This document shows positions 1 through 13,100 of a DNA stretch of 64,000 bases, in pieces. A program made the translations under genes and the position numbers. The DNA comes from Papaver somniferum (lineage: Eukaryota; Streptophyta; Magnoliopsida; Ranunculales; Papaveraceae): assembly GCF_003573695.1 (NCBI RefSeq), contig NC_039364.1, positions 234,849,656-234,913,655 on the forward strand. The letters run 5' to 3'. The notes under the pieces were generated by a model. That model was not told where the DNA came from. It did no database searches and saw only the letters and a program-made list of their open reading frames with translations. Position 1 is the stretch's first letter. Every line of letters begins with the position of its first letter.

Positions 1-430
1 TGAAATAAATTTAGGGCAACTCACTCTAGGATAATTGGAATAAACTGAAAGCAAGCATATTTGTTAATCGTTGATGGTAGTTGAAACATTCTTAGAGCGA
101 GTGCCTAGCTGCTCTAGACCTATAGAGATCCCACCTTTTGCAACTCAAGAGCGAGAGCCAAATTAAGTCTCTCTAAGGGTTAGTGCGACTTAATATGGGC
201 TTTTGCAACCAAAATTGCCCGGTTGCTTAATCCAGTTTTTCTTGTAGTTCGAGTCTTATAAACAAAAGTGAATTTGTATGGATCAGTGTTTGAGAGCAAT
301 AGAATTTTCATTTCCATAAACCACAATGAGTGTTTGTGAGCCTATTTTCAAATCTTAGCCAAACCCATTTAGCCATTAACCCCAAAACCATTTCCAACAA
401 AGTGGTAGGTATCAGAGCCATAAGATCCTA

Positions 431-1936
431 ATGGCTAGTGAAATGTTTCCTTTTCATGTCCCTAAACTCACTAAAGATAACTATGAAAATTGGAGCATCC
501 AAACATACACAATGAGGATTCCATCCATAAGATCCTTCCTTCTTCGGTGAATCAAGTTCGCTACAAGGCAAGGTTAGTTGCAAAAGGTTATGCCCAAAGA
601 GAAGGGATTGACTACAATGAGGTGTTCTCTCCGGTGGTAAAACACTCATCAATCCATATTTTGTTGTCCTTGGTAGCACAATATGATTTAGCAGCTAGAT
701 GTTAAGACAACGTTCTTACATGGGGATCTAGAAGAAGAGATCTATATGACTCAGCCGAGTGGGTTCAAGGTTGCTGGAAAAGAAGATTGTGTATGTAAAC
801 TGAAGAGATCATCGTACGGGCTAAAACAGTCTCCAAGACAATGGTACAAGCGATTTGACCAGTTTATGATAGGCCAAACATACACAAGAAGTTACTATGA
901 CCATTGTGTATACTTTAAGAAGATACGTGATGGGTCTTTCATATATTTTCTATTGTATGTCGATGATATGCTGATTGCATCGAATAACAAGAAAGAGATT
1001 GATAATTTGAAGAACAAGTTGTCATCTAAGTTTGAGATGAAAGATCTGGGAGAAGCTAAGAAGATTCTTGGCATGGAGATTCAACGTGACAAAGAGAAGG
1101 ATAAAGTTTGTTTGTCTCAAAAGGCATATTTGAAGAAAGTGTTACAGAAGTTTGGTGTCTACGAAGGAATTAAATCTGTAAGTACTCCCCTTGATGCTCA
1201 TTTTAAGTTGAATGCTCGTATGTCTCCCACTACTGAACAAGAGCAAAAGCATATGGCCCAAGTACCATATGCTGAAGCTGTTGGTAGCTTGATGTATACG
1301 ATGGTATGTACAAGGCCGGATATTTCACATGCAGTTAGTATGGTCAGCCGATATATGCATCGTCCTGGTAAGGGACATTGGCATGCGGTGAAATGGATTT
1401 TGAGGTATCTTTATGGTACGGTTAATGTTGGCTTGGAGTTTCTGAAAGATAGAAGTAACAATCAGTTGTGTGTTGGGTGTGTGGATTCTGACTATGCTGG
1501 TGTTTTGGACAAAAGACGTTCAACTACAGGGTATGTATTTACCGTAGTAGGGGCACCAGTAAGCTGGAGATCAATCTTGCAGTCTACTGTGGCACTTTCA
1601 ACTACGGAGGCGGAGTATATGGTAGTGACTGAAGCATTTAAGGAGGCTATATGGTTTTAAGGTTTGCTAGATGATTTAGGAGTTGTGCAAAACCAACTGC
1701 ATGTGCATTGTGATAGTCTAAGTGCAATTTATTTGGCTAAGAATCAAGTGCATCATGCTAGAACCAAACATATAGATGTACGATTTCACTTTGTGAGCGA
1801 AATTCTTTAAGATGAAGACATTCTACTTGTGAAGATCAATACCAAAGACAATCCAGCTGATATGTTGACTAAAGTAGTATCTGGGATAAGGTTTCGACAT
1901 TGTTTGAAATTGATCCACATCCTTCCAGTTTTGTGA
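431..1936 (+). pseudogene. Ty1/copia gag-RT-RNase H remnant
   Basis: Reading starts at the ATG at 431 with a typical copia gag N-terminus ([10 protein letters not shown]), then jumps near 540 to RT motif [21 protein letters not shown] frameshift near 695 moves to the frame carrying LHGDLEEEIYM, the RT catalytic LLYVDDM at about 950-970, and RNase H motifs (DSDYAGVLDKRRSTTGY, about 1485). An in-frame TAA at 1658-1660 follows EAIWF. Readable RNase H continues past it (HARTKHID, NPADMLTK) to a TGA at 1934-1936. The RT active site and the RNase H fold motifs are present, so this was a functional pol before the deletion, frameshift and stop. Confidence 0.88.
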
Positions 1937-2136
1937 AAGGCTCTTTTTGGGGTAAAGGTTCTTATGAACCTGGTGGAGGTCTTCTAGCAAGGCCATTTAA
2001 GAGAACTACGGTTGGGTTTGATTCCTATTGGGATACGTAGGCAGCTAAAGATGGTTCAATCGATGTTTGAAGATGGAGGTAATTTTGTCTATTGATCGTC
2101 TCATGCATGAATGCATGATCCGAGGTGGATAATTTT

Positions 2137-2527
2137 TGATGGGATGGTCAAGGACTAAGATTAGGAAATCTAGTTGGTTAAGGAAACCAAGTACTTGTGT
2201 CCTAAGTATAGAAGCTTAAGAGGTTTGTTATTAGAGCTAAGTTAGGAAACCTTATACTTCTAGGAAAGTATTCCTTGTTAAGGAATGTGTCTACTCCTAT
2301 TGATGTGTATAAATAGCCATAGAGAGAACTAGAGAAAAACACACCAGAACTAAGTAGGAGTTCTCTTCTTCTCTTTTAAAGGCTTTGTATATTCCAACCT
2401 ATATGGTGATATATAAAATTGCTTATTCCTTCCCGAGGATTAAACCTCGTTAAATACTTGTTCTTCTTTTTTATGTGATTGTGTTCTTGGCGATATTGAG
2501 ATACCTCATATTAGTGCAAACCTAACA
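2137..2527 (+). repeat. 3' LTR of copia copy 1
   Basis: A 391 bp block starts TGATGGG and ends CTAACA (TG...CA), follows a purine-rich GAGGTGGA stretch, and contains a TATA box (TATAAATA, 2308-2315). No matching block is present upstream of the coding remnant. Confidence 0.65.
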
Positions 2528-3058
2528 CTTCCGCAGGCTTTGGCGCAACAGTCTGTTCATGAGCAGTATACGTGATGACGAACATGATTGAATTTGTTAA
2601 ACTTCTACTCCATCATGCCTCTAATTAAGTCGGGGAGTTTCAAATAGGAAACAATGATGCAAGAACATTACAAACAATACTACAGAATCTCGAGACATAA
2701 GAATCTCCATATGAAAGGCATCTATTGCGCAGATTTAGAAGAAAATATCAATCTAGTTGAAACACAAAATAGGATAATGCTTTTATTTGGGCTGTAGGAA
2801 GGACTTCGCAAACCTACACTGGTATCAGGTCATCTTCCACACCAAATTAGCTGCAGTGCTTTCAACAATGTTGATCCAACGGGCACTCCTGATTCAAAAG
2901 TCACAATTGCATAACGGATTAAACTCTATTGATGGCAAAAATTCCATAAAAACTTCCTCCGGGATATTACGGTTCACATTTCTAGTCATCCCTTTTTCAT
3001 TCATTTGCATCAAATATGGTTTCATCTTACACCAAGAAGTACAACTCACAAATCTAAG
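2528..3058. other. Non-coding stretch
   Basis: No reading frame with recognisable protein character, no repeat structure and no RNA gene seen. It may be the 3' flank of the broken host gene that ends at 3059 on the minus strand. Confidence 0.4.
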
Positions 3059-3875
3059 CTAGCGGCCAGGGCTAATGGACCTGACTTTACTTCCACCAAA
3101 ATTCTCCATATGATTACTTGCAGGTAAAGATGACCTGTGATATAACCTATTTTATCTTCATGAGAAGGTACCTTGGTTACTATCAGGCATCAGCTTTGAC
3201 GAAGATTGAAATTGCTGATCACCGCCGTAACGAAAAACAAATAAAACAGCTAACGCTGATGCAATTGCACCAAAATTCCCTGTCTACCTGCCTACAAATT
3301 TTGCGGAAGTTATTGATCATTCGTATTTTCCATTTTTTCATTAGAGTCAAACACCCCAGTAATGCACCGGGTCTTAGAAAATGAGATATCAGATGAAGAT
3401 CATGATTATTATGAAAAAGATGCCTATAGATAGGAAAATCTTACCCATGCAAAGTTGGCGCACCTAATACCTGTCACAGAGAATAAGCTCACATCCTTCA
3501 AATGTATCAGTATTATCAGAAACGGCAACAGCTAGATAATTTCAAGCAGAAGTACAATTTTAGTTTTTTATTTACTACCTCACATATTAACCTTAAGAAT
3601 GGATCAGCCAGGGCAGGGGTTCCAGGAGAATTCTGGGATAAATAGCGAGATCCAGAAAAAGACGCCAGAGATGAAGAAGCGGATGCCCCACTATGAGCTC
3701 TACCCCAGCTTTCCAATTCATAATCATCACTTGATTCCTCCACTCTAGCATCTTTCGATGCATTTAAGATATCCTTTCCATCTCCCAATAAGAAAGATGT
3801 TCTTTCAATCTCTTGCCAAGTCTGAACCTTATGGTTGCTCAGCCTAGATCTCTTCCTAGCCGAATGGCTTCTATT
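3059..3875 (-). pseudogene. 3' exons of an unidentified broken host gene
   Basis: On the minus strand a basic segment (ARKRSRLSNHKVQTW, a possible nuclear localisation signal) continues into a serine-rich stretch with SSDDYELESWGRAHSGASAS and SQNSPGTPALADPF, about 3875-3579. It ends at a good splice donor (GAG|GTAGTAAAT). Further on, a short in-frame stretch SNHMENFGGSKVRSISPGR ends at a TAG at 3059-3061 and may be the C-terminus. The composition looks like a plant nuclear protein but I do not recognise the family. The same gene probably continues upstream (minus strand) at 4699-4938 and in the flanks of the two copia insertions. Confidence 0.4.
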
Positions 3876-4698
3876 TACTTTCTTGAATACGAAGAATCAT
3901 TTCCAGAGCAGTTTGTCGAGGAGTTAATCAATTAGAAATAGAACTGGTGGCAGTGGACATTAAATATCGAAGATTCATGCAAATACTTAAACAGATTTGT
4001 TGAAAAAATCATCATTTAGCTTGAAAAAAATCGGTGTCAAAAATAATGACTAGTTTAGTGATAGTATCTTGACTCACAATTTCCATGAAGCTTATGATCA
4101 TTTACAACTTCGAAAGCCCACCAATGTTGTCAAAGATGCATTCATATTATGTATATGAATTGTGAACTTCTGTCAATTTTTCTGGCTCTCCCAATTCTGC
4201 ATGGTACTTAAATCACCATTGAACCCGCTGTTGGTATCATCCGTGGATCAAGAAATAAGTGAAAACGGACCTTGCTAATAAGGTACCGTTATATTATTTT
4301 CAACCATCCATAAAGGTAGCATCCATCAAGCCCCAACAAAACAATTTCACTCGCATAGGCCATTGTTACCGCCTGAAAACACCAACAACAAAACTCGCAG
4401 AAGCCATTATTAATTCACATCACATGACCTAAGCATTTGCATGATTCCCGTTGAACTGAGTCTCACTTGCTGACAAATGTTGAAAATTTAAATCACAAAT
4501 TCAGTTTATTATACCTCCCATTTTCGATCACAATTTTTCACATCAAGACATAACCATCACCAACCGTCTTTTTCACAATGTTAGAGGCAGATCTGCGCTT
4601 TCCAACGACAGCTTCAAAAAAGCAAAAATACAGTTTACATCATTCGTGGATACATTTTTTTATTTAAAAACAACTTAATAATGCACCATCTGCATCAC

Positions 4699-4938
4699 CT
4701 GTATAATATGTAGTATCATTCTTCCTCCTAGAAACATCACCCAAAGACAGGAATTCAAAAACTTTTGTTGGAAATGTTTTTGGGTCATCATTAAGCTTTT
4801 CTGTCTTTGCAAGCCTATTCAGCCACATAACATACTCAAAAGAAACAATACGGTAACCAGCTGTTGGTTTGCGACACTAAATCTTCGAATATAATTACAC
4901 ACATCCTTCCTTAATCTTTCCCAGGACAACTGCACGTG
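4699..4938 (-). pseudogene. Exon of the unidentified host gene, split by a copia insertion
   Basis: With the copia element 4944-9979 and its duplicated ATCCT removed, 9980-10012 and 4938-4699 join into one exon. It begins after a TTACAG acceptor at 10013-10018 and reads GNQIHAKVGKDHVQLSWERL. Near 4880 the frame moves by one base to SFEYVMWLNRLAKTEKLNDD, and the exon ends at a donor ACAG|GTGATG at 4698. Coding character on both sides of the insertion shows that the element landed inside an exon. The one-base shift suggests the gene is a pseudogene. Product unknown. Confidence 0.45.
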
Positions 4939-5175
4939 ATCCTAGATAGAACTTCTAGGTTAAAGGATTAACTACTAGGATTAACTAAAGAGAAGAGAGA
5001 CAAGATTAAACAAGACTGTTTTTAATTGATTTCAATATATAGAATATACAAAGACTGAATGCATATATATGCATAACTAACTTGAGGGCTAAGATACAAT
5101 CTTTCCCAAATAAAGACAATTCCCTAATATACAGAGATTTTCAAATATACAAGTTGTGTTATCTTGAGAGTTAAG

Positions 5176-8100
5176 TCACGTTGTGTTAACACCCTCCCGC
5201 AAGCGTAACGGGTTATCTTGAACCGTAAGCTTGAACCTTAAAAGAGAAAACCGATCACTAGAAAGTGGTTTGGTGAATATGTCCGCAATTTGATCTTTAG
5301 AAGATATAAAACGGACATCAAGAAGCTTGGAAGCTACTTGATCACGAACAAAGTGGTAATCAATTTCTATATGTTTCGTCCGAGCATGAAATATAGGATT
5401 AACTGTGAGATAAGTTGCACCAAGATTATCACACCATAATATGGGAGGAGAGCGTGTGGATATACGAAGCTCAGAAATAAGTGACTGAATCCACATTATT
5501 TCGGCAGTAGCAATAGCAAGTCCTCGATATTTAGCTTCAGTACTAGAACGAGAAACAGTCTTTTGCTTACGAGCACTCCAAGAAATAATGTTACCACCCA
5601 AATAAACACAATATCCACTTGTAGAACGACGATCATCAAGAGAACCAGCCCAATCAGAATCAGTATATGCACTGAAAGATAATTGTAAAGAAGGGGATGG
5701 CTTAAGAAGTATACCAAACGTACTTGTATGCTTTAGATAACGAAGAATACGTTTAACTAACCCCCAGTGAAACTCTGTAGGAGCATGCATAAATTGACAA
5801 ACCTTATTGACAGCAAATGCAAGATCCGGACGAGTAAAAGTTAAATATTGCAAAGCTCCAACAATGCTACGATATTCAGTAGCATCTGTTAATAAAGTGC
5901 TACGATCAGAGGAAACATCACCGGAAGTACTTAGCGGAGTAGTAATTGGTTTAACGCCATCCATTTTTACTCGAATAAGAAGATCTTGAGCATAACGATG
6001 TTGCGAGAGAAAGAGCCCCGAAGAAGTACGAATTGCCTCAAATCCCAAGAAAATAGGATAATTGACCAAGATCTTTAATTGCAAATTCTTGCTGTAAACG
6101 AGAGAGAATAGAGGAAATACCTGTAGTACTAGAGCCAGTGACAATAATATCATCCACATACACCAACAAATAGATCACACCATGAGTCCCAGTATGAATA
6201 AACAAGGACGAATCACACTTGGAAGTAACAAAACCAATTTGCAACAAAAAATTGCTAAGTCTGTGATACCACGCACGAGGAGCCTGTTTAAGTCCATAAA
6301 GAGAACGATGTAATTTGCAAACATGTGTAGGAAAACGAGAATCAACATAACCAGGAGGTTGTTTCATGTAGACTTCCTCTTGAAGTTCTCCATGAAGAAA
6401 AGCATTCTGCACATCAAGTTGATGAATGGGCCAATTGGAGGATAAAGCCAATGTAAGAATAATACGAATAGTGCATGGTTTAACAACCGGACTAAACGTT
6501 TCAGAGTAATCAATTCCTTCTTGTTGATTGTATCCTTTGGCAACTAAGCGAGACTTACGACGTGCAATGGTACCATCTGGATTACGCTTGATTCGAAAAA
6601 CCCACTTACAACCAATAACATTCATAGAAGGATGATACGGGACTAAGGACCAAGTACCATTTCGAAGTAATGCATTGACCTCATCGTCGGATGATGTACG
6701 CCAGTCAGGGTCCTTATGAGCTTGAGAAATGCAGGATGGTTCAAGAACTGAATCACAGATGAGAGCATATCGTGAATTTGGTTTGAAAATACCATCTCGA
6801 TCTCTTGTAGTCATCGGGTGTGTAACAGGGGAAGCATCTGTTGAAGTTACAGATTGAGCAGCAGAAGAAGACGGCAACGAAGCAGGAACAGAAGACAATG
6901 AACTGACAGAATCAGGTGTTGGCGACAGCGGAAGAACATCAGCAGGTGATGGCTGAGAATGAGAGACAGAAACCGGCAGCGAATGATTGGAGAATGATGC
7001 TGGCGGCTGAGAAGTAACAGCAGGTGACGGCTGATGATTAGAGACAGAATTTGACGGCTGATGATTGGAGACAGAGTTTGGCGGCTGATGATTGGAGACA
7101 GGGTTTGGCGGCTGATGATTGGAGATAGAGGTTGACGGCTGATGATTGGAGTCTGGCAGCTGATGATTGAAAACTGGCGGCTGATGATTGAATTTTGGCG
7201 GCTGATGATTGGAGGCTGGCGGCTGATGATTGGAGACTGGAGGCTGATGATTAATAGGCACTAATGACGGCACAAAATTATGAAGATCAGAGAAGGGAAG
7301 ATTTACCTGTGAAGGAGTCGACGACGGCGAAGGTGACGACGCAGATGCAAAGGGAAAGGTAGTCTCATCAAAAACAACATGTCGACTGATGTATATTCGA
7401 CCCGTAGGAATATGAAGACACTTATAACCCTTATGCGAGGGGCTATAGCCAATGAAAACACATGGAGAAGACAAAGCATCCATCTTATGAGACCTATACG
7501 GACGCAAGTGAGGATAACATAGACAGCCAAATATACGAAGAGAAGTGTAATCAGGTGAAATACCAAAAAGAGCTTCATATGGAGAAGAATTATTAACGGA
7601 AGTCGAAGGGACACGATTCATCAAATAACAGGCAGTGTAAAAGGAGTCATACCAATATGAAGACGGCACAGAGGCCATGTTAAGAATAGTAAGTCCAGTT
7701 TCACGAATATGACGATGACGACGTTCAACCAAACCATTTTGTTCAGAAGTATGTGGACATGAAAAACAATGAAAAATTCCAAGTTCTTGAAGATGTGGAG
7801 TTAATTTGCGATATTCCGCAGCATTATCAGATTGAAATATTTTTATCTTTCGACCAAAAAGATTTTCAACATGCTTTTGAAATAAGAAAAAGATAGAGAA
7901 GACATCAGATTTTTGAGACATAGGAAACATCCAAGTAAAACGACTATACGCATCAATGAATATAATATAATATTTATATCCTTCATTAGATAAAATATGA
8001 GAGGGTCCCCATACATCGGAGAGAATTAAATCTAATGGATTCAAATAAACTGTTGTACTGGATTGAAAAGGTAATTTATGACTTCTATGCTCATGACAAA

Positions 8101-9697
8101 AGGAACAAAAGCTGATAGTTTGATTTGAAACTGGAAGAGAAAACTGAGAAATAACTTTGCGAACTGTGCGCATCATTGGATGACCCATTCTAGCATGCCA
8201 GGCTTGTAAACTAGCACGTTCTCCTATGTAGGCCTGAGGAACTGGAGATGAAACATCAAGTTGATAGAGACCACCCTTCCTAATGCCGCGAAGAAGAACC
8301 TTCCCGGTACATCGATCCTTCACAAGACAAAAGTTCGGTTGAAATTCAAATAAGACATTGTTATCAGTAGTGAAACGAGAAACAAATAAGAGATTATGAG
8401 AGATTTTGGGTGTAAAGAGGACATTACGAAGCTGCAACTTACGGTTGGGAGTCCCTAAAATTGAGGAACCAACATTAGAAATTGGTATAGAAGAACCATT
8501 ACCCATCTGAATTTGATCAGGACCAGTATACTCAGTAGGAAATTGAAGACGAGAGAAATCATTGGTAATGTGATCTGTAGCACCACTATCAGGCGTCCAA
8601 GAAGGTGATGATGAAAACCCAGGTCCATAGGAAGCATAAGCCCGAGGTGCAGAGGATGGTGGTTGACGCCTAGGTGGTCGGAAACTCTTGTCATAACGGT
8701 TCCAGCAGTCTTGGGCCTCATGATTTTTACGCCCACAAAGTTGACAACGAGGAGAAGAAGAATCAGAGATTATAGGCCCACGTTGATTGTCAGGTGAAGC
8801 AGGCCCACGTTGATTCTGAAAACGAGTAGGCTGAGATGAACCAGGCCCATGGTGACTTTGATTTATGTTGTTACCAGTAGAGCGAGAAGAAGATGACTGA
8901 GAGTTGGGTGCTGAAGATGATCCAGATGATGAAAAGGAATGATACGAAGATTGTCGATTCTGGGCAGCGAGATTAGCAACTGGTTGAGAGTTGGAAAGCT
9001 TTGTCTGTTGATCAATACGTAGTTCAAATGTCAGGAGAAAAGTGAGAAAATATTCAACAGACAACGAGCTCATCGTGGTGGTTAATGATGTGACAATAGC
9101 ATCATAGGTACTGTCCAAGCCAGCTAACAGACAATGACGAAACTCTTTGTCTGTGACAGTGGTATCTGCTGCTGCCAAGCTATCCACAAGATCACGAGCA
9201 CGGTCTATGTATTGACGCATAGTTTGAGAACCTTTCCGTAATGCTCGCAGTTCACAGTGAAGATGATGAACTTGAGCATCAGATTTAGAGCCATAAAGAG
9301 ATTCCAGAGATGACCAGATTTCTTTGGACGTTGTTAATCGATGGACATGACGAAAAGTAGCTGGGGTAAGAGAAGAAAATAGACAACTAACTAGGAGTTT
9401 ATCCTGTTTTCTCCAGGAAAGATAGGCAGGGTTTGGGAGATCAGCAGTAAGCGTTTCTGGAGGGCATGGAGTTGCACCAGTGACATAACCATCCAAGTCA
9501 TGTCCCTGAAGGTAAGGAAGAAACTGAGCACGCCACAAGGAGTAATTGGTATCGTCTAGCTTTACGGTGATCATGTGATGTGGCTGAGAGAACTGAAAAG
9601 AAGACATCGTAGAGGACTGCAGGGAAGACATGGTAGAATTGATTATAGCAGAAGCTGAAGAAGAGGCTGTAGAAGATGTGGTTGATGATTCTGTCAT
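5176..9697 (-). pseudogene. Copia Gag-Pol polyprotein with one frameshift
   Basis: The ATG at 9697 opens a 1219-codon frame. Approximate residues: gag (40-260), CCHC zinc knuckle CQLCGRKNHEAQDC (316), protease DSGATDH (369), integrase pre-domain HARMGHP (504), integrase catalytic core with FIDAYSRFTW and SDNAAEY (590-660), a proline-rich NHQPP repeat linker (814-912), RT from RLVAKGYNQQEGIDY (1054) to LLVYVDD (1180). At about 6043-6048 an extra T after FLGI shifts the frame. The rest continues in a second frame: RNase H with YTDSDWAGSLDDRRSTSGYC, SSTEAKYRGLA and ADIFTKPL, ending at 5176. One indel separates this copy from an intact polyprotein. Confidence 0.93.
6960..7262 (-). repeat. Coding minisatellite (NHQPP) in the copia integrase-RT linker
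   Basis: On the minus strand the codons for NHQPP with two to six variable residues (VS, AS, KF, VF, DS, NPVS and so on) recur about a dozen times in tandem. On the plus strand this appears as GGCTGATGATTGGAG repeated with small changes. It lies between integrase and RT, a linker known to vary in plant copia elements. The unit count probably changes by slippage. Confidence 0.9.
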
Positions 9698-10097
9698 GAC
9701 TGAAATAGGATCGACTAACCTAATGATACCAAGATAGAACTTCTAGGTTAAAGGATTAACTACTAGGATTAACTAAAAAGAAGAGAGACAAGATTAAACA
9801 AGACTGTTTTTAATTGATTTCAATATATAGAATATACAAAGACTCAATGCATATATATGCATAACTAACTTGAGGGTTAAGATACAATCTTTCCCAAATA
9901 AAGACAATTCCCTAATATACAGAGATTTCCAAATATACAAGTTGTGTTATCTTGAGAGTTAAATCACGTTGTGTTAACAATCCTTTCCCACCTTAGCATG
10001 AATCTGATTTCCCTGTAATGGATATAATTACATTTAAAAATTAAAGCAGCCCAGCAGCTAGTCAGTATACATACATCAGAGGGCATTAGATACTCAC

Positions 10098-10145
10098 CAC
10101 ATGATCCATAAGATAATCTCAAGACCCCATACTTTCCCAATATTT
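10098..10145 (-). pseudogene. Exon of the unidentified host gene, left of a second copia insertion
   Basis: Removing the element 10146-15811 and its duplicated TATTT joins 15913-15817 to 10145-10098. On the minus strand this exon starts after a CTGCAG acceptor at 15914-15919, reads FYTPFIDLEPGKTTNKVV, shifts frame once, continues CGNSKTKILGKYGVLRLSYG and ends at a donor GTGAGTAT (10097 downwards). An 85 bp intron separates it from the next exon (10012), a normal plant intron size. Family not recognised. The frames do not join cleanly, in keeping with decay. Confidence 0.4.
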
Positions 10146-13100
10146 TGTTGGAAAACGATTAATAAAAAAATAATTTTTTAAAGTTTTAATAAAAAATTAT
10201 AATTTATTGTTTTATTTTGTGAATGAAACTTTTTAGTCCCACATCGTGGAGTTTCCAATTTTTAGTAGTTTTAAGAAACTATATAAACCTTTTAGTCCCA
10301 CATCGGGGAGTTTTTCTTCTTAAGTTGTATTTGTCAATTATATAAAGAAATTCACTACTTTTGTAAAATCTATGTGAAAGGGGTTGCTCTATATTTTAGA
10401 GGGACCCCTAAGGGAAAATATTTTATAGCGGATTTTAAGCATTCGCGATTTTCCTTAACGGTTTTTTCGGAGTTGCCAAGCTCAAGTTGAGCATCTACTA
10501 CATATGCTAGTAGTAGGTGTATTAGGGTGTTTTATCCTGGAGATATCCGTCCTGTGAGGGCTATAGCATCACTCTTGAGTATAGCCGGGCGCTAATGTCT
10601 TAAGGACAACGTGTTGAACACGTGACTCACTCTATTTTCCAAAGTTTTGCCTTGTTGCTGTTGCGGAGATACGGGGAGCTTGTTCGTTTCGTCAAAGCAA
10701 TCACTTCCATTATAAAGGAGCTAAGTATCAATAACTTTTGCTTATTTGATTTTTCTTTGTTTTTGATTATTGCACCCAACAATCTTAAGACATTAGCGTT
10801 TGTAATAATCGAAAACGATCGATTGGTTTGTGAATCATGGATGTTAATTGTGGAGTGAAAAAACAAAAACGAATTTCTGGCCAGCTGTAGAATTTCAATT
10901 TTATCTTTTAATCTAGAAGTAATTTCGATGAACCCTTTTGACACAACGTAGTAGACATCCTTATAGTTACCCGCGTAAAATTTCAGAATATTTGGAGTTG
11001 TAAAAGTATTTTTTTGATATTTTACAAAACAGAAAAACGTTTCTGAAAAATTCTGACGAGCAGAAAATTGTTGTTAACTAAATTAATTTTTGTGGGGTAA
11101 CCATGAGTTTTTTGAAACGCTGATTCAAACGAAGTTTGTATATAGATGTTATCTTCAAAACTCATATTTTACTTTCTGATTTGGAATTGTGATTTGTGAA
11201 TAAAGGTGTCATCTCCAAGGGACATGGCTAATAGCCGCATGTGGTTGGAAACAAATCTTCCAAAGATGGCAAAGGTGAGAACATCGAACGCAACTCTAAG
11301 CATGGTCTTCATGATAAAGGTATATCTCGTAAACCTGAATCCGGAATTACTTTAGTTAAGGGTGAGTGTTATGTTTGTAAAATTCTGGCCACGCGGCAGT
11401 AAATTGTAGACAACATAAAAACCTTAATAAGTAGAAAGTTAATGCTAATTTAGTTGAAACAAACTAGAACGAGTTTGGTGGCATGATGTCGGAAGTTATT
11501 TTAATAACCAATGTGAGAGACCAGTAGGTGGACTCTGGAGCCACCAAGAATGTTTGTTGAAACAGAGACCTGTTCACCTCCTATCATAGGATAGGGGATG
11601 TCGAGAAACTCTTATTGAGTAACTCATATGCAATAGAGGTTGCATAAAAGGAAAAGGTCGAGCAGAAGCTCATATCTGTAATATTCTCACATTGAATGAA
11701 GTTTTCATGTTCCGAGCATATGCGAAAATCTTGTATCTTGTTCTGTTGTAGATGGAAAAATATTTAAGATCTTAATTGAATCTGGAAAACTTGTTGTAAC
11801 TAGGCAGTGATTTTTTAAGCAAGAGTTATAGGACTTTGGGTCTATATAAGCTTAACGGAAAAACTGATGATGTGAACGTAGTTGATTCTTGTGATATCTT
11901 TGTGTGATTGATTGTTTTACGTGGTAGACTTGGAACCGTAAACTTATAAGTCAATGCTTAACTGGCTAGCATAGGCTTCGTACCCAAATTTAGTTTGGAT
12001 TTTGAACACAAAAGTGAAATCTGTGAAGAATCAAAATATGCTATAAAATCTTTTAGCACAAATGTTCAGAGTAATTCTAAGCCTTTAGAATTAATTCAGT
12101 TAGGCCTAGTTGACATGAGTTCAACCCAAAACCACTGTGGTAAAAGATGGTTATAACTTCCGTAGATGATTGTACGAGGTACTATCTTGTATACTTGCTT
12201 AGGATAAGGATGACGCCTTAGAAGCCTTAAGATGTATAAACTTGAAGTTGGAAACCAATTAGAAGCCTTGAACATAACAACCGTATCCTTAAGGAGATGA
12301 TAATTTCCATGTTGATTAGTTCAGGATTACCTGCGGCCTTGTGGGGGGAGGCAGTCCTCTTAACTAGTATATCCTGAATAAAGTACCCTTTTAAGAATCA
12401 GATGAAACTCCATATGGTTTATGGAACGGTAGATGACCTTCTTATGAATGTGTCAAAGTGTGGGGGCGTTTGACTAAGATTGTAATTCCTCTTCCTAAAA
12501 GAACTAGATTGAAACCAAAAATGTTGATTGTGTTTTCGTATAGGGTATATTGAGTATACTTCTACAAATAGATTTTTGGTTGTGTGTTCTGATTTTTTCT
12601 GACATTGGTGTGAATATTATTACGGAATCTAGGGATGCTGAGTTCTTTGAACATGTTTATTCTAAACCTGTACCTCATTAGAGATGTGTTGTTGATCCCC
12701 TAGATTTATCTTCAAATAGTCAGAACTTATTTTAAAGGAAGATGAAGTTGATGTTGAGCCTAAGAGAAGTAAAATAATTAGACTTGAGACTTCTTATGAA
12801 ACCGACTTCATAACATGCCTAGCTTAGTCTGAGCCACAGACTTGTAAAGAAGCCTTAATATCTACTGAAACCCCATTCTGGTAAGAAGCTTCATTTAGTG
12901 AAATGGACTCAGTCCGTTGGAACCAGACTTGGGAGCTTGCTAGTTTACCTCCAGGTTGTAAGACCATGGGATGTAAATGAGTCTTTAAGAGGAAACGATA
13001 GGTAGATGAAACTGTGGAAAAATATTAAGCTAAGTTGGTAGCTAAAGGCTATAAACTAAAAGAAGGTGTAGATTTCCTTGATTCTAATTCAATTGTGACG

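Larger units (their letters stand above)
402..2527 (+). mobile_element. Internally deleted Ty1/copia retrotransposon, copy 1
   Basis: A primer-binding-like site (GGTATCAGAGCCA, 408-420, matching the usual initiator tRNA-Met site of plant copia elements) is followed by a gag start at 431, RT and RNase H sequence, and a 3' LTR. The gag start runs almost directly into RT: the rest of gag, protease and integrase are missing. The sequence before 402 does not resemble the 3' LTR, so the 5' LTR is absent, replaced or of another family. A second copy with the same internal deletion lies at 21821-22950 on the minus strand. Non-autonomous and dead in this state. Confidence 0.85.
4944..9979 (-). mobile_element. 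Complete Ty1/copia LTR retrotransposon (5036 bp)
   Basis: Two 248 bp LTRs (4944-5191 and 9732-9979) flank a single large polyprotein on the minus strand. The 5 bp target duplication ATCCT is at 4939-4943 and 9980-9984. The primer-binding site TGGTATCA (minus strand, 9724-9731) abuts the 5' LTR. By eye I count five differences between the LTRs, so the insertion is recent. The LTR starts TGTTAACA but ends TATCT instead of the usual CA. Short LTRs and overall size fit the Ale/Retrofit-like end of the copia range, but the lineage is not proven here. Confidence 0.95.

Noticed and set aside
1..401. Possible 5' LTR of copia copy 1
   Set aside because: No match to the 3' LTR at 2137-2527 that I can see, so it cannot be called the paired LTR.
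408..420. tRNA-like sequence
   Set aside because: It is the retroelement primer-binding match to initiator tRNA, not a tRNA gene; no cloverleaf around it. The same applies at 19600 and 9724.
2787..3384. Two plus-strand frames of about 90 codons
   Set aside because: No protein character; the minus strand gives the better host-gene C-terminus.
10622..10944. Small frames on both strands of the copia LTR
   Set aside because: Duplicated with the LTR at 15652-15843 and lost by small changes there; not genes.
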